Source: Celerinatantimonas yamalensis (lineage in GTDB: Bacteria > Pseudomonadota > Gammaproteobacteria > Enterobacterales > Celerinatantimonadaceae). Taken from it: a DNA stretch of 64,000 bases. The stretch is taken from positions 186,001 to 250,000 of the forward strand of contig NZ_JBEQCT010000001.1 of the NCBI RefSeq assembly GCF_046054155.1. Reading direction: 5' to 3'. Numbering within the stretch: position 1 is the stretch's first letter; each line of letters begins with the position of its first letter. Under the pieces are notes generated by a model. That model did not search any database, was not told the DNA's origin, and was given only the letters and a program-made list of their open reading frames with translations. Of this stretch, positions 1-7,783 are shown in pieces. The position numbers were made by a program, and so were the translations under genes.

Positions 1-283
1 CTCACTGTATATATAGCATTAACCCTCATCGCATCTGTTTTGAGTTGAAAGTGAGTTCTATCTAAACAACCTGTGATCAGGGTATAGGATTTCATATATG
101 TTCCCCTCTTTTTAGTCGCTCTGTCTATTAAAGCCTGATAGTATCTAGTGTCGATGTTTTATAAACTGACAGAACAGTTAGCGGTTTTTGTCGACCCAAT
201 TATTATTGATTGGTGTGATAATAAAATTGTAAAATCTAACTGCCTAGTGAGTTAAGTAAATTTTACTGTGCGGAGATGTACGC
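1..283. other. intergenic region upstream of uvrY
   Basis: This AT-rich non-coding stretch runs from the window edge to the TTG start at 284. I see no convincing ORF or RNA gene. The only clear signal is a Shine-Dalgarno GGAG at 272-275, eight bases before the start codon. The promoter of the uvrY-uvrC unit presumably lies here, but I could not identify a convincing -35/-10 pair. Confidence 0.4.
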
Positions 284-928
284 TTGATTACCGTTTATCT
301 AGTTGATGATCACGAGTTAGTGCGCACAGGGATCCGTCGCATTATTGAAGATGCACGAGGAATGAAAGTTGTCGGTGAGGCAGAAAGCGGTGAACAGGCG
401 GTCCAATGGGCTCGTCAGAACCATGCTGATGTCATGCTTATGGATATGAATATGCCAGGGATTGGAGGCTTAGAAGCAACTCGGAAAATTCTTCGTTACG
501 ATCCCGATACGCGAATAGTGGTATTAACGATTCATACCGAAAATCCATTCCCTAGCAAGGTCATGCAAGCTGGGGCGTTTGGCTATTTAACCAAGGGGGC
601 AGCCCCTGATGAAATGCTTAACGCAATTCGAACGGTCAGCTGTGGTCAGCGTTATTTATCGCCACAGATTGCCCAACAGGTTGCATTGAGTTCATTTTCA
701 ACAGACAGTGAAAATCCGTTTTCCCAGTTGTCTGAGCGTGAACTGCAAATTATGTTGATGATCACCAAGGGGGTCCGTGTCACTGATATTTCAGAACAAT
801 TGAATCTAAGTTCAAAAACGGTGAATAGCTATCGTTATCGACTTTTTAGTAAACTGAATATTAGTGGTGATGTTGAGTTAACCCATTTGGCTATCCGTCA
901 CGGCATTTTGGACGCAGAAAAGCTCTAG
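284..928 (+). CDS. uvrY: UvrY/GacA-type response regulator
   Basis: Two-component response regulator of the NarL/FixJ class. In E. coli the orthologue is phosphorylated by BarA and activates the small RNAs CsrB/CsrC, which titrate the carbon-storage regulator CsrA. The 214 residues match the family's usual length. An N-terminal receiver carries the acidic pair near D8-D9 and the phospho-acceptor D54 in MLMDMNMPG. A C-terminal LuxR-type helix-turn-helix lies at about 145-205 (SERELQIM and LSSKTVNSYRYRLFSKL). The start is TTG at 284, supported by GGAG at 272-275. Its stop codon is followed directly by the ATG of uvrC with no gap, so the two genes are co-transcribed and probably translationally coupled, as in E. 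coli. Confidence 0.95.
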   Translation: MITVYLVDDHELVRTGIRRIIEDARGMKVVGEAESGEQAVQWARQNHADVMLMDMNMPGIGGLEATRKILRYDPDTRIVVLTIHTENPFPSKVMQAGAFGYLTKGAAPDEMLNAIRTVSCGQRYLSPQIAQQVALSSFSTDSENPFSQLSERELQIMLMITKGVRVTDISEQLNLSSKTVNSYRYRLFSKLNISGDVELTHLAIRHGILDAEKL

Positions 929-2752
929 ATGAGTGAGTTTGATGCGACAGCTTTTTTAAGTCGAACGCCAGCTCTGCCTGGCGTTTATCGAATGTATGAT
1001 AACCAAGATGTGGTTATCTATGTAGGCAAAGCTAAATCACTTAAAAAGAGGCTTTCGAGCTACTTTAGAGCGCGGGTTGATCGTGCTAAAACCGCTGCGT
1101 TGGTACGGCAAATTGTGCGTATTGAGACCACTATCACTAATAGTGAAACTGAGGCGCTAATTCTTGAACACAATTTAATCAAAAAGTATCGACCTCGCTA
1201 TAATGTTGTCCTAAGAGATGACAAATCCTATCCTTACATCGTGTTGACCCATCATCGTCACCCACGGTTAACGCTGCACCGTGGGCGCAAACGTACCCAA
1301 GGGCGCTATTTTGGCCCTTATCCAAGTGGCTCGGCAGTGCGAGAAAGTTTAATTCTGTTGCAAAAAACCTTTCCAATTCGGCAATGTCGAGACAGCGAGT
1401 ATGCCAATCGCACTCGTCCCTGTCTGCAGTATCAGATTGGTCGCTGTAGCGGTCCTTGTTGCGATAAAGTGAGTGATGATGAATATCAAAAGCAGGTTGG
1501 GTTAGTCGGATTATTTCTCAGCGGCAAAGGTGATGAAGTGATTGAGCGGTTGGTGCATCATATGGAAGATGCTAGCCATGAGCTCGCATTTGAAAAAGCC
1601 GCTCGCTATCGGGATCAAATTCAAGCGCTACGCCGTGTGCAAGAGCAGCAGTGGGTTTCAGGGACGGGAGCCGCCCAAACTGACATTGTCGGATTTGACT
1701 ATCGCAATGGTATCGCAGCGGTACATTTGATGCTGTTCCGTGACGGACAATTGATAGGGAGTCGCAGCTATTATCCTAAAGTCCCCCCAGACACGGAACT
1801 GTCCGAAGTTGTTCAGAGTTTCATCAGTCAGTATTATCTAGCTGAGCAACGAGAGGGTCAATTACCCCGTGAAATCCTAATCGGTTATCAACAACAAGAA
1901 TGGTTGCCCCTGCAAGACGCACTAAGTGAGCGGGCGGGTCATCAGGTCGTTTTACATCGTCCTAGCCGAGGCGAAAAAGTACATCTGTTAAAACTAGCCA
2001 ATGACAATGCCAAAAATGCGGTGTCGAGTAAACTGCAAGAAGCGTCTACAGCTGCTACTCGTCTGGCTGCCCTACAACAGTTTTTACAACATCCTGAGCC
2101 TATTCAGCGAATGGAGTGCTTTGACATCAGCCATACTCAAGGCGAGCGCACCGTTGCGTCTTGTGTGGTATTTGATGAAAAAGGTCCGAATAAGAGTGCC
2201 TATCGACGCTTCAATATTGAAGGCATTACCGGTGGTGATGATTATGCCGCGATGTCCCAAGCACTCAAGCGCCGCTATGGTAAGCAAACCGCAGAGGTCG
2301 ATATGCCCGATATCCTCTTTATCGATGGGGGGAAGGGGCAGTTAAATGCGGCATTCAACGCGTTTGATGCCATGCAGCTCACTCAAGAACCTCTATTTGT
2401 TGGCGTTGCCAAAGGTGTGACTCGAAAACCAGGCCTAGAAACACTACTGATTGGCCGAGAGATGCGTGCGCTACATCTAGAAAAGCATGAGAGCGCATTA
2501 CACCTCATTCAGTATATTCGAGACGAAAGCCATCGATTTGCAATTACTGGCCATCGGCAACGCCGCGATAAAGCGCGACAGCATAGTGTATTAGAAGATA
2601 TTCCTGGTATCGGCGCTAAAAAACGCCAAGCCTTACTCAAATACATGGGCGGTATCCAAGAGGTGAAACGTGCTGGCGTCGAGGAGCTGGTCAGAGTTCC
2701 TGGGATTAGTCGAACTCTTGCACAAACTATCGTTGATCGATTGCAAGAGTAG
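929..2752 (+). CDS. uvrC: UvrABC nucleotide excision repair endonuclease subunit C
   Basis: UvrC makes both incisions, 3' and 5' of a DNA lesion, after UvrA/UvrB have located it. The 607-residue protein has the full family architecture. A GIY-YIG nuclease domain starts near residue 16 (GVYRMYD, VIYVGKAKSLKKR). A cysteine cluster sits around residues 155-180 (CRDSEYANRTRPCLQYQIGR). A UVR motif follows at about 205-240, then an RNase H-like endonuclease domain (ECFDISHTQGE, DILFIDGGKGQL). Two helix-hairpin-helix elements end the protein (LEDIPGIGAKKRQALL, RVPGISRTLAQTIV). The ATG directly abuts the uvrY stop. Order uvrY-uvrC-pgsA is conserved in enteric bacteria. Confidence 0.97.
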   Translation: MSEFDATAFLSRTPALPGVYRMYDNQDVVIYVGKAKSLKKRLSSYFRARVDRAKTAALVRQIVRIETTITNSETEALILEHNLIKKYRPRYNVVLRDDKSYPYIVLTHHRHPRLTLHRGRKRTQGRYFGPYPSGSAVRESLILLQKTFPIRQCRDSEYANRTRPCLQYQIGRCSGPCCDKVSDDEYQKQVGLVGLFLSGKGDEVIERLVHHMEDASHELAFEKAARYRDQIQALRRVQEQQWVSGTGAAQTDIVGFDYRNGIAAVHLMLFRDGQLIGSRSYYPKVPPDTELSEVVQSFISQYYLAEQREGQLPREILIGYQQQEWLPLQDALSERAGHQVVLHRPSRGEKVHLLKLANDNAKNAVSSKLQEASTAATRLAALQQFLQHPEPIQRMECFDISHTQGERTVASCVVFDEKGPNKSAYRRFNIEGITGGDDYAAMSQALKRRYGKQTAEVDMPDILFIDGGKGQLNAAFNAFDAMQLTQEPLFVGVAKGVTRKPGLETLLIGREMRALHLEKHESALHLIQYIRDESHRFAITGHRQRRDKARQHSVLEDIPGIGAKKRQALLKYMGGIQEVKRAGVEELVRVPGISRTLAQTIVDRLQE

Positions 2753-2798
2753 CCACAAACGGGCAACATACCCTCATTGACTTAAAAATTATACGCTA

Positions 2799-3371
2799 AT
2801 GAAAACAATACCTAATATTTTGACGTTATTTCGGTTGATTCTGATTCCGTTTTTTCTTGTTGCATTTTATTTACCTGTACCTTGGGCTTATACCGCTTCA
2901 GCCGCTATCTTTGTGTTGGCCGCGTTTACAGATTATCTGGATGGATTTTTAGCGCGTCGGTTAAAACAAACAACGGCCTTTGGCGCCTTTCTTGACCCCG
3001 TTGCCGACAAAGTGATGGTGACGACGACTTTAGTCGTTTTGGTTGAGCATTATGATTCAATCTGGATTAGCTTACCGGCAATGGTGGTGATTGGTCGTGA
3101 AGTGGTGATCTCTGCGTTACGCGAATGGATGGCTGAATTAGGTAGCCGAGCCAGTGTCGCAGTGAATAAGCTAGGTAAATATAAGACAGCTGCGCAAATG
3201 GCTTCGATCACTGGATTACTTTGGCAGTATCAGCCTTGGATGGTGATAGGATCTAAAATTTTATTATATTTTGCCGTGTTACTCACTATCTGGTCTATGA
3301 TTGCCTACATAAAAGCAGCTTGGCCGTATTTAACTGGACAAAAACAAAGCGAATTGCATGAAAAATCTTAA
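2799..3371 (+). CDS. pgsA: CDP-diacylglycerol--glycerol-3-phosphate 3-phosphatidyltransferase
   Basis: Integral membrane enzyme that makes phosphatidylglycerol phosphate from CDP-diacylglycerol and glycerol-3-phosphate, the committed step to phosphatidylglycerol and cardiolipin. The 190-residue length is typical. The CDP-alcohol phosphotransferase signature is complete: D45, D48 and G49, then A52-R53, then G62, D66 and D70 (DYLDGFLAR and GAFLDPVADK). Hydrophobic segments occur at about 8-28, 32-48, 85-105 and 150-172. It follows uvrC by 46 bp on the same strand, with tRNA genes downstream, exactly the E. coli arrangement. Confidence 0.96.
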   Translation: MKTIPNILTLFRLILIPFFLVAFYLPVPWAYTASAAIFVLAAFTDYLDGFLARRLKQTTAFGAFLDPVADKVMVTTTLVVLVEHYDSIWISLPAMVVIGREVVISALREWMAELGSRASVAVNKLGKYKTAAQMASITGLLWQYQPWMVIGSKILLYFAVLLTIWSMIAYIKAAWPYLTGQKQSELHEKS

Positions 3372-3418
3372 AGTTGACTGTTTTTCAGGCGAATGAACAA
3401 AAAGTTTAAAATTTGTTG

Positions 3419-3446
3419 TTGACGACTGAGATAACATCGCTAAAAT
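3419..3446 (+). promoter_or_regulatory. candidate sigma-70 promoter of the tRNA cluster
   Basis: TTGACG at 3419-3424 and TAAAAT at 3441-3446 are separated by 16 bp. The pair lies 63 bp upstream of the first tRNA, which leaves a short 5' leader as expected for a processed tRNA precursor. It is assigned by eye only. Confidence 0.6.
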
Positions 3447-3508
3447 GCACAGCACATCAACAAAGCAGGCCAGCGAGGCTTTGCGCTTGAGTTGATTTTT
3501 ATCTAAAA

Positions 3509-3584
3509 GCGGCACTAGCTCAGTTGGTAGAGCGCGACCTTGCCAAGGTCGAGGTCACGAGTTCGAGCCTCGTGTGCCGCTCCA
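3509..3584 (+). tRNA. glyW: tRNA-Gly (GCC)
   Basis: The 76-nt cloverleaf includes an encoded CCA (3582-3584). The acceptor stem is GCGGCAC paired with GTGCCGC, the D-loop contains AGCTCAGTTGGTAGAGC, and the T-arm contains GTTCGAGCC. The anticodon GCC is at 3542-3544. It is the first gene of a Gly-Cys-Leu cluster that matches glyW-cysT-leuZ downstream of pgsA in E. coli. Confidence 0.97.
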
Positions 3585-3595
3585 AAGATAATTAA

Positions 3596-3669
3596 GGCGG
3601 GTTGGCAGAGTGGCCATGCAGCGGATTGCAAATCCGTGTACCTCGGTTCGACTCCGGGACCCGCCTCCA
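3596..3669 (+). tRNA. cysT: tRNA-Cys (GCA)
   Basis: The 74-nt cloverleaf includes an encoded CCA (3667-3669). The acceptor stem is GGCGGGT paired with ACCCGCC, the T-arm contains GGTTCGACTCC, and the anticodon GCA is at 3628-3630. It lies 11 nt after tRNA-Gly and is probably part of the same transcript. Confidence 0.97.
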
Positions 3670-3685
3670 TATTGAAGTTAGTATG

Positions 3686-3772
3686 GCCCGGGTGGTGAAA
3701 TAGGTAGACACAAGGGATTTAAAATCCCTCGAACGCAAGTTCGTGCCGGTTCAAGTCCGGCTCCGGGCACCA
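3686..3772 (+). tRNA. leuZ: tRNA-Leu (UAA), copy 1
   Basis: The 87-nt class II tRNA has a long variable arm (CGAACGCAAGTTCG) and an encoded CCA. The anticodon stem is AGGGA/TCCCT (3713-3717/3725-3729) and the anticodon TAA is at 3720-3722. The acceptor stem is GCCCGGG with TCCGGGC, so the seventh pair is a G-U wobble. A second, nearly identical copy follows 189 bp downstream. Confidence 0.97.
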
Positions 3773-3874
3773 CTTTCTTATCTAAGAATTTAATAGGTCA
3801 GATTTTTATAGAATTGTTTAATCTAGAACCTATTTGTTCAACTGTTCCAACAAATCTTCAGCATAATTAGTATG

Positions 3875-3961
3875 GCCCGGGTGGTGAAATAGGTAGACAC
3901 AAGGGATTTAAAATCCCTCGAACGCAAGTTCGTGCCGGTTCAAGTCCGGCCCCGGGCACCA
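3875..3961 (+). tRNA. tRNA-Leu (UAA), copy 2
   Basis: The 87-nt tRNA-Leu differs from copy 1 only at the base closing the acceptor stem (CCCCGGGC here, CTCCGGGC in copy 1). This restores a Watson-Crick seventh pair. The flank TTAGTATG before the gene and the bases CACTT at its end are shared with copy 1, which points to a local tandem duplication. The 102-bp spacer (3773-3874) holds no other gene. Confidence 0.97.
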
Positions 3962-4244
3962 CTTCCTTTCTATATTATTTTCTAATCCTGCTAACATTAT
4001 CTAATCGCATTACTGGCTTTAAGTTTGAGCATTTTGTTTAAGAACTAATAGATTAGAGTTGATTGGCATTGTTTATCGTAAGTTGTTTTAACCTGGTTGT
4101 GATAGAACATAAATCATTATTCAATAAGGCGATAATCGCCGAATAATGCTTTGCGTGTTCATCTCAAAGTGATAAGTTTTAAAGTAGTCACTTGGGATAA
4201 TTTGTTTTTATTGCGATTCATGTTTGTAACACGAGACTCCACCG
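3962..4244. other. intergenic region upstream of eutB
   Basis: Non-coding AT-rich region of 283 bp. No cobalamin-riboswitch-like conserved box is apparent even though the downstream enzyme needs adenosylcobalamin. Its main visible structure is the palindromic element at 4116-4147, listed separately. Confidence 0.4.
4116..4147. promoter_or_regulatory. nested palindrome upstream of eutB (operator or hairpin candidate)
   Basis: Outer arms ATTATTC (4116-4122) and GAATAAT (4141-4147) enclose a palindrome GGCGAT-A-ATCGCC (4128-4140). It lies about 100 bp before the eutB start. The symmetry with a one-base centre suits a dimeric regulator operator. As RNA, GGCG/CGCC could form a hairpin with a five-base loop. 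No T-run follows, so a terminator is less likely. Confidence 0.35.
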
Positions 4245-5666
4245 ATGACCCATGCTCATACTCCGTTTCAATTTCGTCATACATTGGGGCAGCGAACGTT
4301 CGGCTTTGTTGACCTTGCTGATCTGATGGCTAAGGCGACGCCTGCCCGCTCTGGTGATAGGCTCGCAGGTGTTGCAGCGCAAAGCGCAGAAGAGCGTGTT
4401 ATTGCACAAATGACGTTAGCTGATGTACCGCTGAAACTCTTTCTTGAACAGCTTCTTGTTCCCTATGAAGATGACGACATTACCCGCTTGATCATAGACG
4501 ATCATGATGCTGTCGCCTTTGCGCCTATATCGCATCTTACTGTTGGCGGTTTTCGGGATTGGTTGTTGAGCGATCTAGCGAGCAGTGAGGTGCTTACGCA
4601 AATTCGCTTAGGTGTGACACCAGAAATGGCCGCGGCAGTGAGTAAGATTATGCGCAACCAAGACCTTATTCTCGTTGCAAAAAAATGCCATGTTACCACT
4701 GCGTTTCGTAATACCATCGGCTTACCGGGGCATTTATCCACACGCCTACAGCCTAACCATCCAACCGATGACTTAACGGGGATTGCGGCGAGTATGTTAG
4801 ATGGTTTGTTATACGCCAATGGGGATGCGGTGATTGGCATCAATCCAGCGACAGACAACGTTCAGCAAGCGACTCGTTTGATAAAAATGATGGACGATGT
4901 AATCCAGCACTATGAGATCCCGACTCAGTCGTGTGTACTAACCCACGTTACTAATACACTGGAATGCATCGAGCAAGGTGCGCCTGTAGACTTAGTTTTT
5001 CAATCCATCGGTGGTACGCAGGCCACCAACGACAGTTTTGGCTTTAGCCTTGCCAATCTTGCTGAAGCGCAGGATGCTGCTTTGTCCTTAAAGCGTGGTA
5101 CGGTCGGTCACAACGTGATGTATTTTGAAACCGGTCAAGGGAGCGCCTTGTCAGCCAATGCGAATCATGGTCTGGATCAACAGACCTGCGAAGCCCGCGC
5201 CTACGCCGTTGCCCGTAAGTTTAATCCATTATTGGTCAACACCGTTGTTGGGTTTATCGGCCCAGAATATTTGTATGATGGCAAAGAGATCGCTCGCGCA
5301 GGTCTAGAAGACCACTTCTGTGGCAAACTACTCGGCTTACCCATGGGGTGTGATGTTTGTTATACCAATCACGCGCAGGCGGATCAAAATGATATGGATA
5401 ATCTCCTTACGCTTCTCGGGGTCGCGGGGTGTACCTTTGTGATGGGGATCCCTGGTTCTGACGACATAATGCTCAACTATCAAACTACCTCGTTTCACGA
5501 TGCGCTATATGCTCGTCGAGTATTAGGGTTAAAACCTGCCCCAGAATTTGATGCGTGGCTGGAAAAAATGCAAATTTTTAAGAGTAACGAGCAATTCGTT
5601 TTGAATCAAACAGTACCTAGTGCTTTTCGTCAACCTTTGAATCGTCTGATCGGAGGCCTCTCGTGA
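4245..5666 (+). CDS. eutB: ethanolamine ammonia-lyase heavy (large) subunit
   Basis: Large subunit of the adenosylcobalamin-dependent lyase that converts ethanolamine to acetaldehyde and ammonia. The 473-residue protein is slightly longer than E. coli EutB (453) and colinear with it. Recognisable blocks include RSGDRLAGVAAQSAEERV near the start, TIGLPGHLSTRLQPN, GDAVIGINPATDNV, the active-site segment YFETGQGSALSANANHG, FLVNTVVGFIGPEYLYD-like LLVNTVVGFIGPEYLYDG, and DIMLNYQTTSFHDA. The C-terminal 25 or so residues extend past the usual end. Its stop overlaps the GTG start of eutC by four bases, so the subunits are co-translated. No eutA reactivase, transporter or shell-protein gene is adjacent. 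Confidence 0.96.
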   Translation: MTHAHTPFQFRHTLGQRTFGFVDLADLMAKATPARSGDRLAGVAAQSAEERVIAQMTLADVPLKLFLEQLLVPYEDDDITRLIIDDHDAVAFAPISHLTVGGFRDWLLSDLASSEVLTQIRLGVTPEMAAAVSKIMRNQDLILVAKKCHVTTAFRNTIGLPGHLSTRLQPNHPTDDLTGIAASMLDGLLYANGDAVIGINPATDNVQQATRLIKMMDDVIQHYEIPTQSCVLTHVTNTLECIEQGAPVDLVFQSIGGTQATNDSFGFSLANLAEAQDAALSLKRGTVGHNVMYFETGQGSALSANANHGLDQQTCEARAYAVARKFNPLLVNTVVGFIGPEYLYDGKEIARAGLEDHFCGKLLGLPMGCDVCYTNHAQADQNDMDNLLTLLGVAGCTFVMGIPGSDDIMLNYQTTSFHDALYARRVLGLKPAPEFDAWLEKMQIFKSNEQFVLNQTVPSAFRQPLNRLIGGLS

Positions 5667-6586
5667 GCCAGAATAAATTAATTATACAATCTGCTGATCG
5701 CTCGCTGTTGGACTCTTCCTTTGATGAAGCCGTAACGGAAAACCCGTGGCGAAAGCTTAATACTTTTACCGATGCACGAATTGGCCTTGGGCATGCGGGT
5801 ATTAGTGTCCCAACTAAGCATTTATTGGCATTTCAACTTGCCCATGCTCAAGCCATTGATGCTGTTCATACTCATATGGATAGCGACAGTTTAGCCAATC
5901 AGTTGATGGCTCAAGATTGGGCACCATCATCCCCCCCCTTGTTGTTGCATAGCAGAGCGGTGGATCGTGGCTGTTACTTACAACGACCTGATTATGGAAG
6001 ACGACTTGATCAAGATTCGGCCAACAAGCTTGATGAACATAGAGCGACTCACCCGCAAGGTTATGACCTTGTGATTGCTATTGCCGATGGGCTATCTTCT
6101 ATTGCCATTGAGCACAATACCCAGCCTTTTCTCGATGCGCTATTTTCCCTACTCAATACTCAAAACGATGATTCCCATCTTAATCGCTACATGGATTCGT
6201 TTGAATTACCTTCTACTGCTTGGAATGTAGCACCTTTGTGCTTGGTAGAGCAGGGACGAGTTGCTATTGGCGATGATATCTGTGAGCGCTTAAATGCCAA
6301 ATGTGTCCTCGTATTAATTGGAGAACGGCCCGGCTTAAGCTCACCCGATAGTTTAGGTTTGTATCTTACATGGGGAGGTAAGGTCGGTTATACCGATGCG
6401 TCTCGCAACTGTATCTCGAATATTCGCCCTGCGGGACTTAAGTATCAAGAAGCTGCTCGCAAGGCATTTTATCTATTAAGCGAAGCCAGACAGTTAAAAC
6501 TCTCCGGCGTGAAATTAAAAGATCGCTCCGATGATGGCCCTGTTATAGAAACAAGTAATACTAGCCGTAATTTTCTTACCTCTTAG
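5663..6586 (+). CDS. eutC: ethanolamine ammonia-lyase light (small) subunit
   Basis: Small subunit that with EutB completes the B12-dependent ethanolamine ammonia-lyase. The 307 residues are close to the family length (about 295). Characteristic segments are NPWRKLNTFTDARIGLGHAG near the N-terminus, LLLHSRAVDRGCYLQRPDYGRRLD, YDLVIAIADGLSSIAI, VLVLIGERPGLSSPDSLGLY and CISNIRPAGLKYQEAA. The start is GTG at 5663, overlapping the last codons of eutB (GTGA). The pair would allow ethanolamine nitrogen use without a microcompartment. Confidence 0.95.
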   Translation: MSQNKLIIQSADRSLLDSSFDEAVTENPWRKLNTFTDARIGLGHAGISVPTKHLLAFQLAHAQAIDAVHTHMDSDSLANQLMAQDWAPSSPPLLLHSRAVDRGCYLQRPDYGRRLDQDSANKLDEHRATHPQGYDLVIAIADGLSSIAIEHNTQPFLDALFSLLNTQNDDSHLNRYMDSFELPSTAWNVAPLCLVEQGRVAIGDDICERLNAKCVLVLIGERPGLSSPDSLGLYLTWGGKVGYTDASRNCISNIRPAGLKYQEAARKAFYLLSEARQLKLSGVKLKDRSDDGPVIETSNTSRNFLTS

Positions 6587-6968
6587 GAAGGGAGGCTGCG
6601 GACGCTTGAAAAGTGCCCGATTGATAGCGTTTATTTGCATGTCAAAGAATATGAAAAATGGCTGAGAGCTTATTTAAAATCATCAACTATTGACAGACCG
6701 AGACAACCATTGAGCGAATGAGGCGAGTTGAGTAGATATCATTTTCTTTGAGCCTGTAACAGATTCTGTGCAACCAAGGCTTATAAGTCGTTAGCGTCAG
6801 TTATGCTAATGCTAAGTTAATTCAGCTTAGCCTCCATTGTATATCACCCTTTTTTGAACGAAAGGGGCCCGTGTTATTGAGTCATTCATCCCGATGATGT
6901 TGACTTCGCCTTGACGCAAATAACGCCTTTAGCTCTTATAGAGCAACTAAGCAAACTGGGCGGCTCTA
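6587..6968. other. intergenic region between eutC and the TPR gene
   Basis: This 382-bp stretch lies between convergent genes and has no convincing ORF. It contains an inverted repeat GCTAAG (6811-6816) / CTTAGC (6826-6831) without a T-run, which might act as a weak terminator. Nothing else is recognisable. Confidence 0.35.
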
Positions 6969-7619
6969 TTATTGGAGTTTATTCAGTAACGCCCTGATAT
7001 CTTTTTTTCGTCCCTCATCTGCTAACTGATATTCGGGATTGATCTTAAATTTTAAAGCTTGTTTAAGGATCTGGATAGCTTCAGCTTTTTTGCCTTGTTT
7101 AGACAAAAAATCGGCATAGAAGTAGTTAGTCGTCAAATCGTTTGGGTTCATTTTCATCGCCTGTTTGAGCAATGTCTTTGCTTTGTCATTATTGCCAAAA
7201 CTAATCGGCCAGCTGGGTGCTCGATAGTAAAGGGCACCCAAAATGACATATGGCGCGTTGTGTAGGACGTGAGGATCAATGGTTATGACGTGTTCGATGC
7301 GATCTTTGGCTTCCCGAATTAAACCGAGTGCACTGCTGCCTCCTTCCACACCGGCCAGCGATGCTAGATTAATGGCAAGTAGGGTATTTAGCGTTGGGTT
7401 ATCAGCATCTTTTGTTAAAGATTGTCGGATCAGAGCTATCAGTTGGTTATAACAGTGAATTTGCTCATCCGATTGCTGACGTTGGTACTGACAGACGGCC
7501 CATTGGTGTTCTATGTCATGAATATTTTGACTGGCACTATAGGTGGGAAATGCAAGTAGCAATAAAAGTAATAACATTATTTGGACGCGGAGTTCGATAC
7601 GCATGGACGGCCTATTCAT
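6969..7619 (-). CDS. exported tetratricopeptide-repeat protein
   Basis: The 216-residue protein has an N-terminal signal peptide (basic MNRPSMRIELRVQ, then a leucine-rich core, cleavage probably after TYSAS), so it is periplasmic or outer-membrane facing. The C-terminal half carries TPR-like helices (NDLTTNYFYADFLSKQGKK, AEAIQILKQALKF). It has no lipobox. Met6 is an alternative start. It lies downstream of the eCIS operon on the same strand, but a strong 12-bp-stem hairpin (7732-7763) and a 164-bp gap separate them, so it is probably its own transcription unit. I do not recognise a specific function. Confidence 0.75.
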   Translation of the reverse strand: MNRPSMRIELRVQIMLLLLLLLAFPTYSASQNIHDIEHQWAVCQYQRQQSDEQIHCYNQLIALIRQSLTKDADNPTLNTLLAINLASLAGVEGGSSALGLIREAKDRIEHVITIDPHVLHNAPYVILGALYYRAPSWPISFGNNDKAKTLLKQAMKMNPNDLTTNYFYADFLSKQGKKAEAIQILKQALKFKINPEYQLADEGRKKDIRALLNKLQ

Positions 7620-7731
7620 GAAATGATCATCATCGCTAAAAAATAGCGATTCATTGCTCTTATTGAAACGTTTCTTGTTTTCCTGAATTGTTTATTCAGC
7701 TTTATCAAATGTGTTGAACGGTCTTTTGGAC

Positions 7732-7763
7732 TTGTTGGCCTGATAGAAAATTCAGGCCAACAA
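7732..7763 (-). terminator. strong hairpin at the 3' end of the eCIS operon
   Basis: Perfect 12-bp stem TTGTTGGCCTGA (7732-7743) / TCAGGCCAACAA (7752-7763) with an 8-nt loop, 20 bp past the stop codon of the last eCIS-operon gene. It lacks a canonical U-tract, so it may act as a terminator, a processing site or an mRNA-stabilising 3' hairpin. Confidence 0.6.
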
Positions 7764-7783
7764 CCATCGCATAGTACAATATA

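Noticed and set aside
3962..4244. Cobalamin riboswitch before eutB
   Set aside because: No B12-box-like conserved segment could be seen; only the short palindrome is present.
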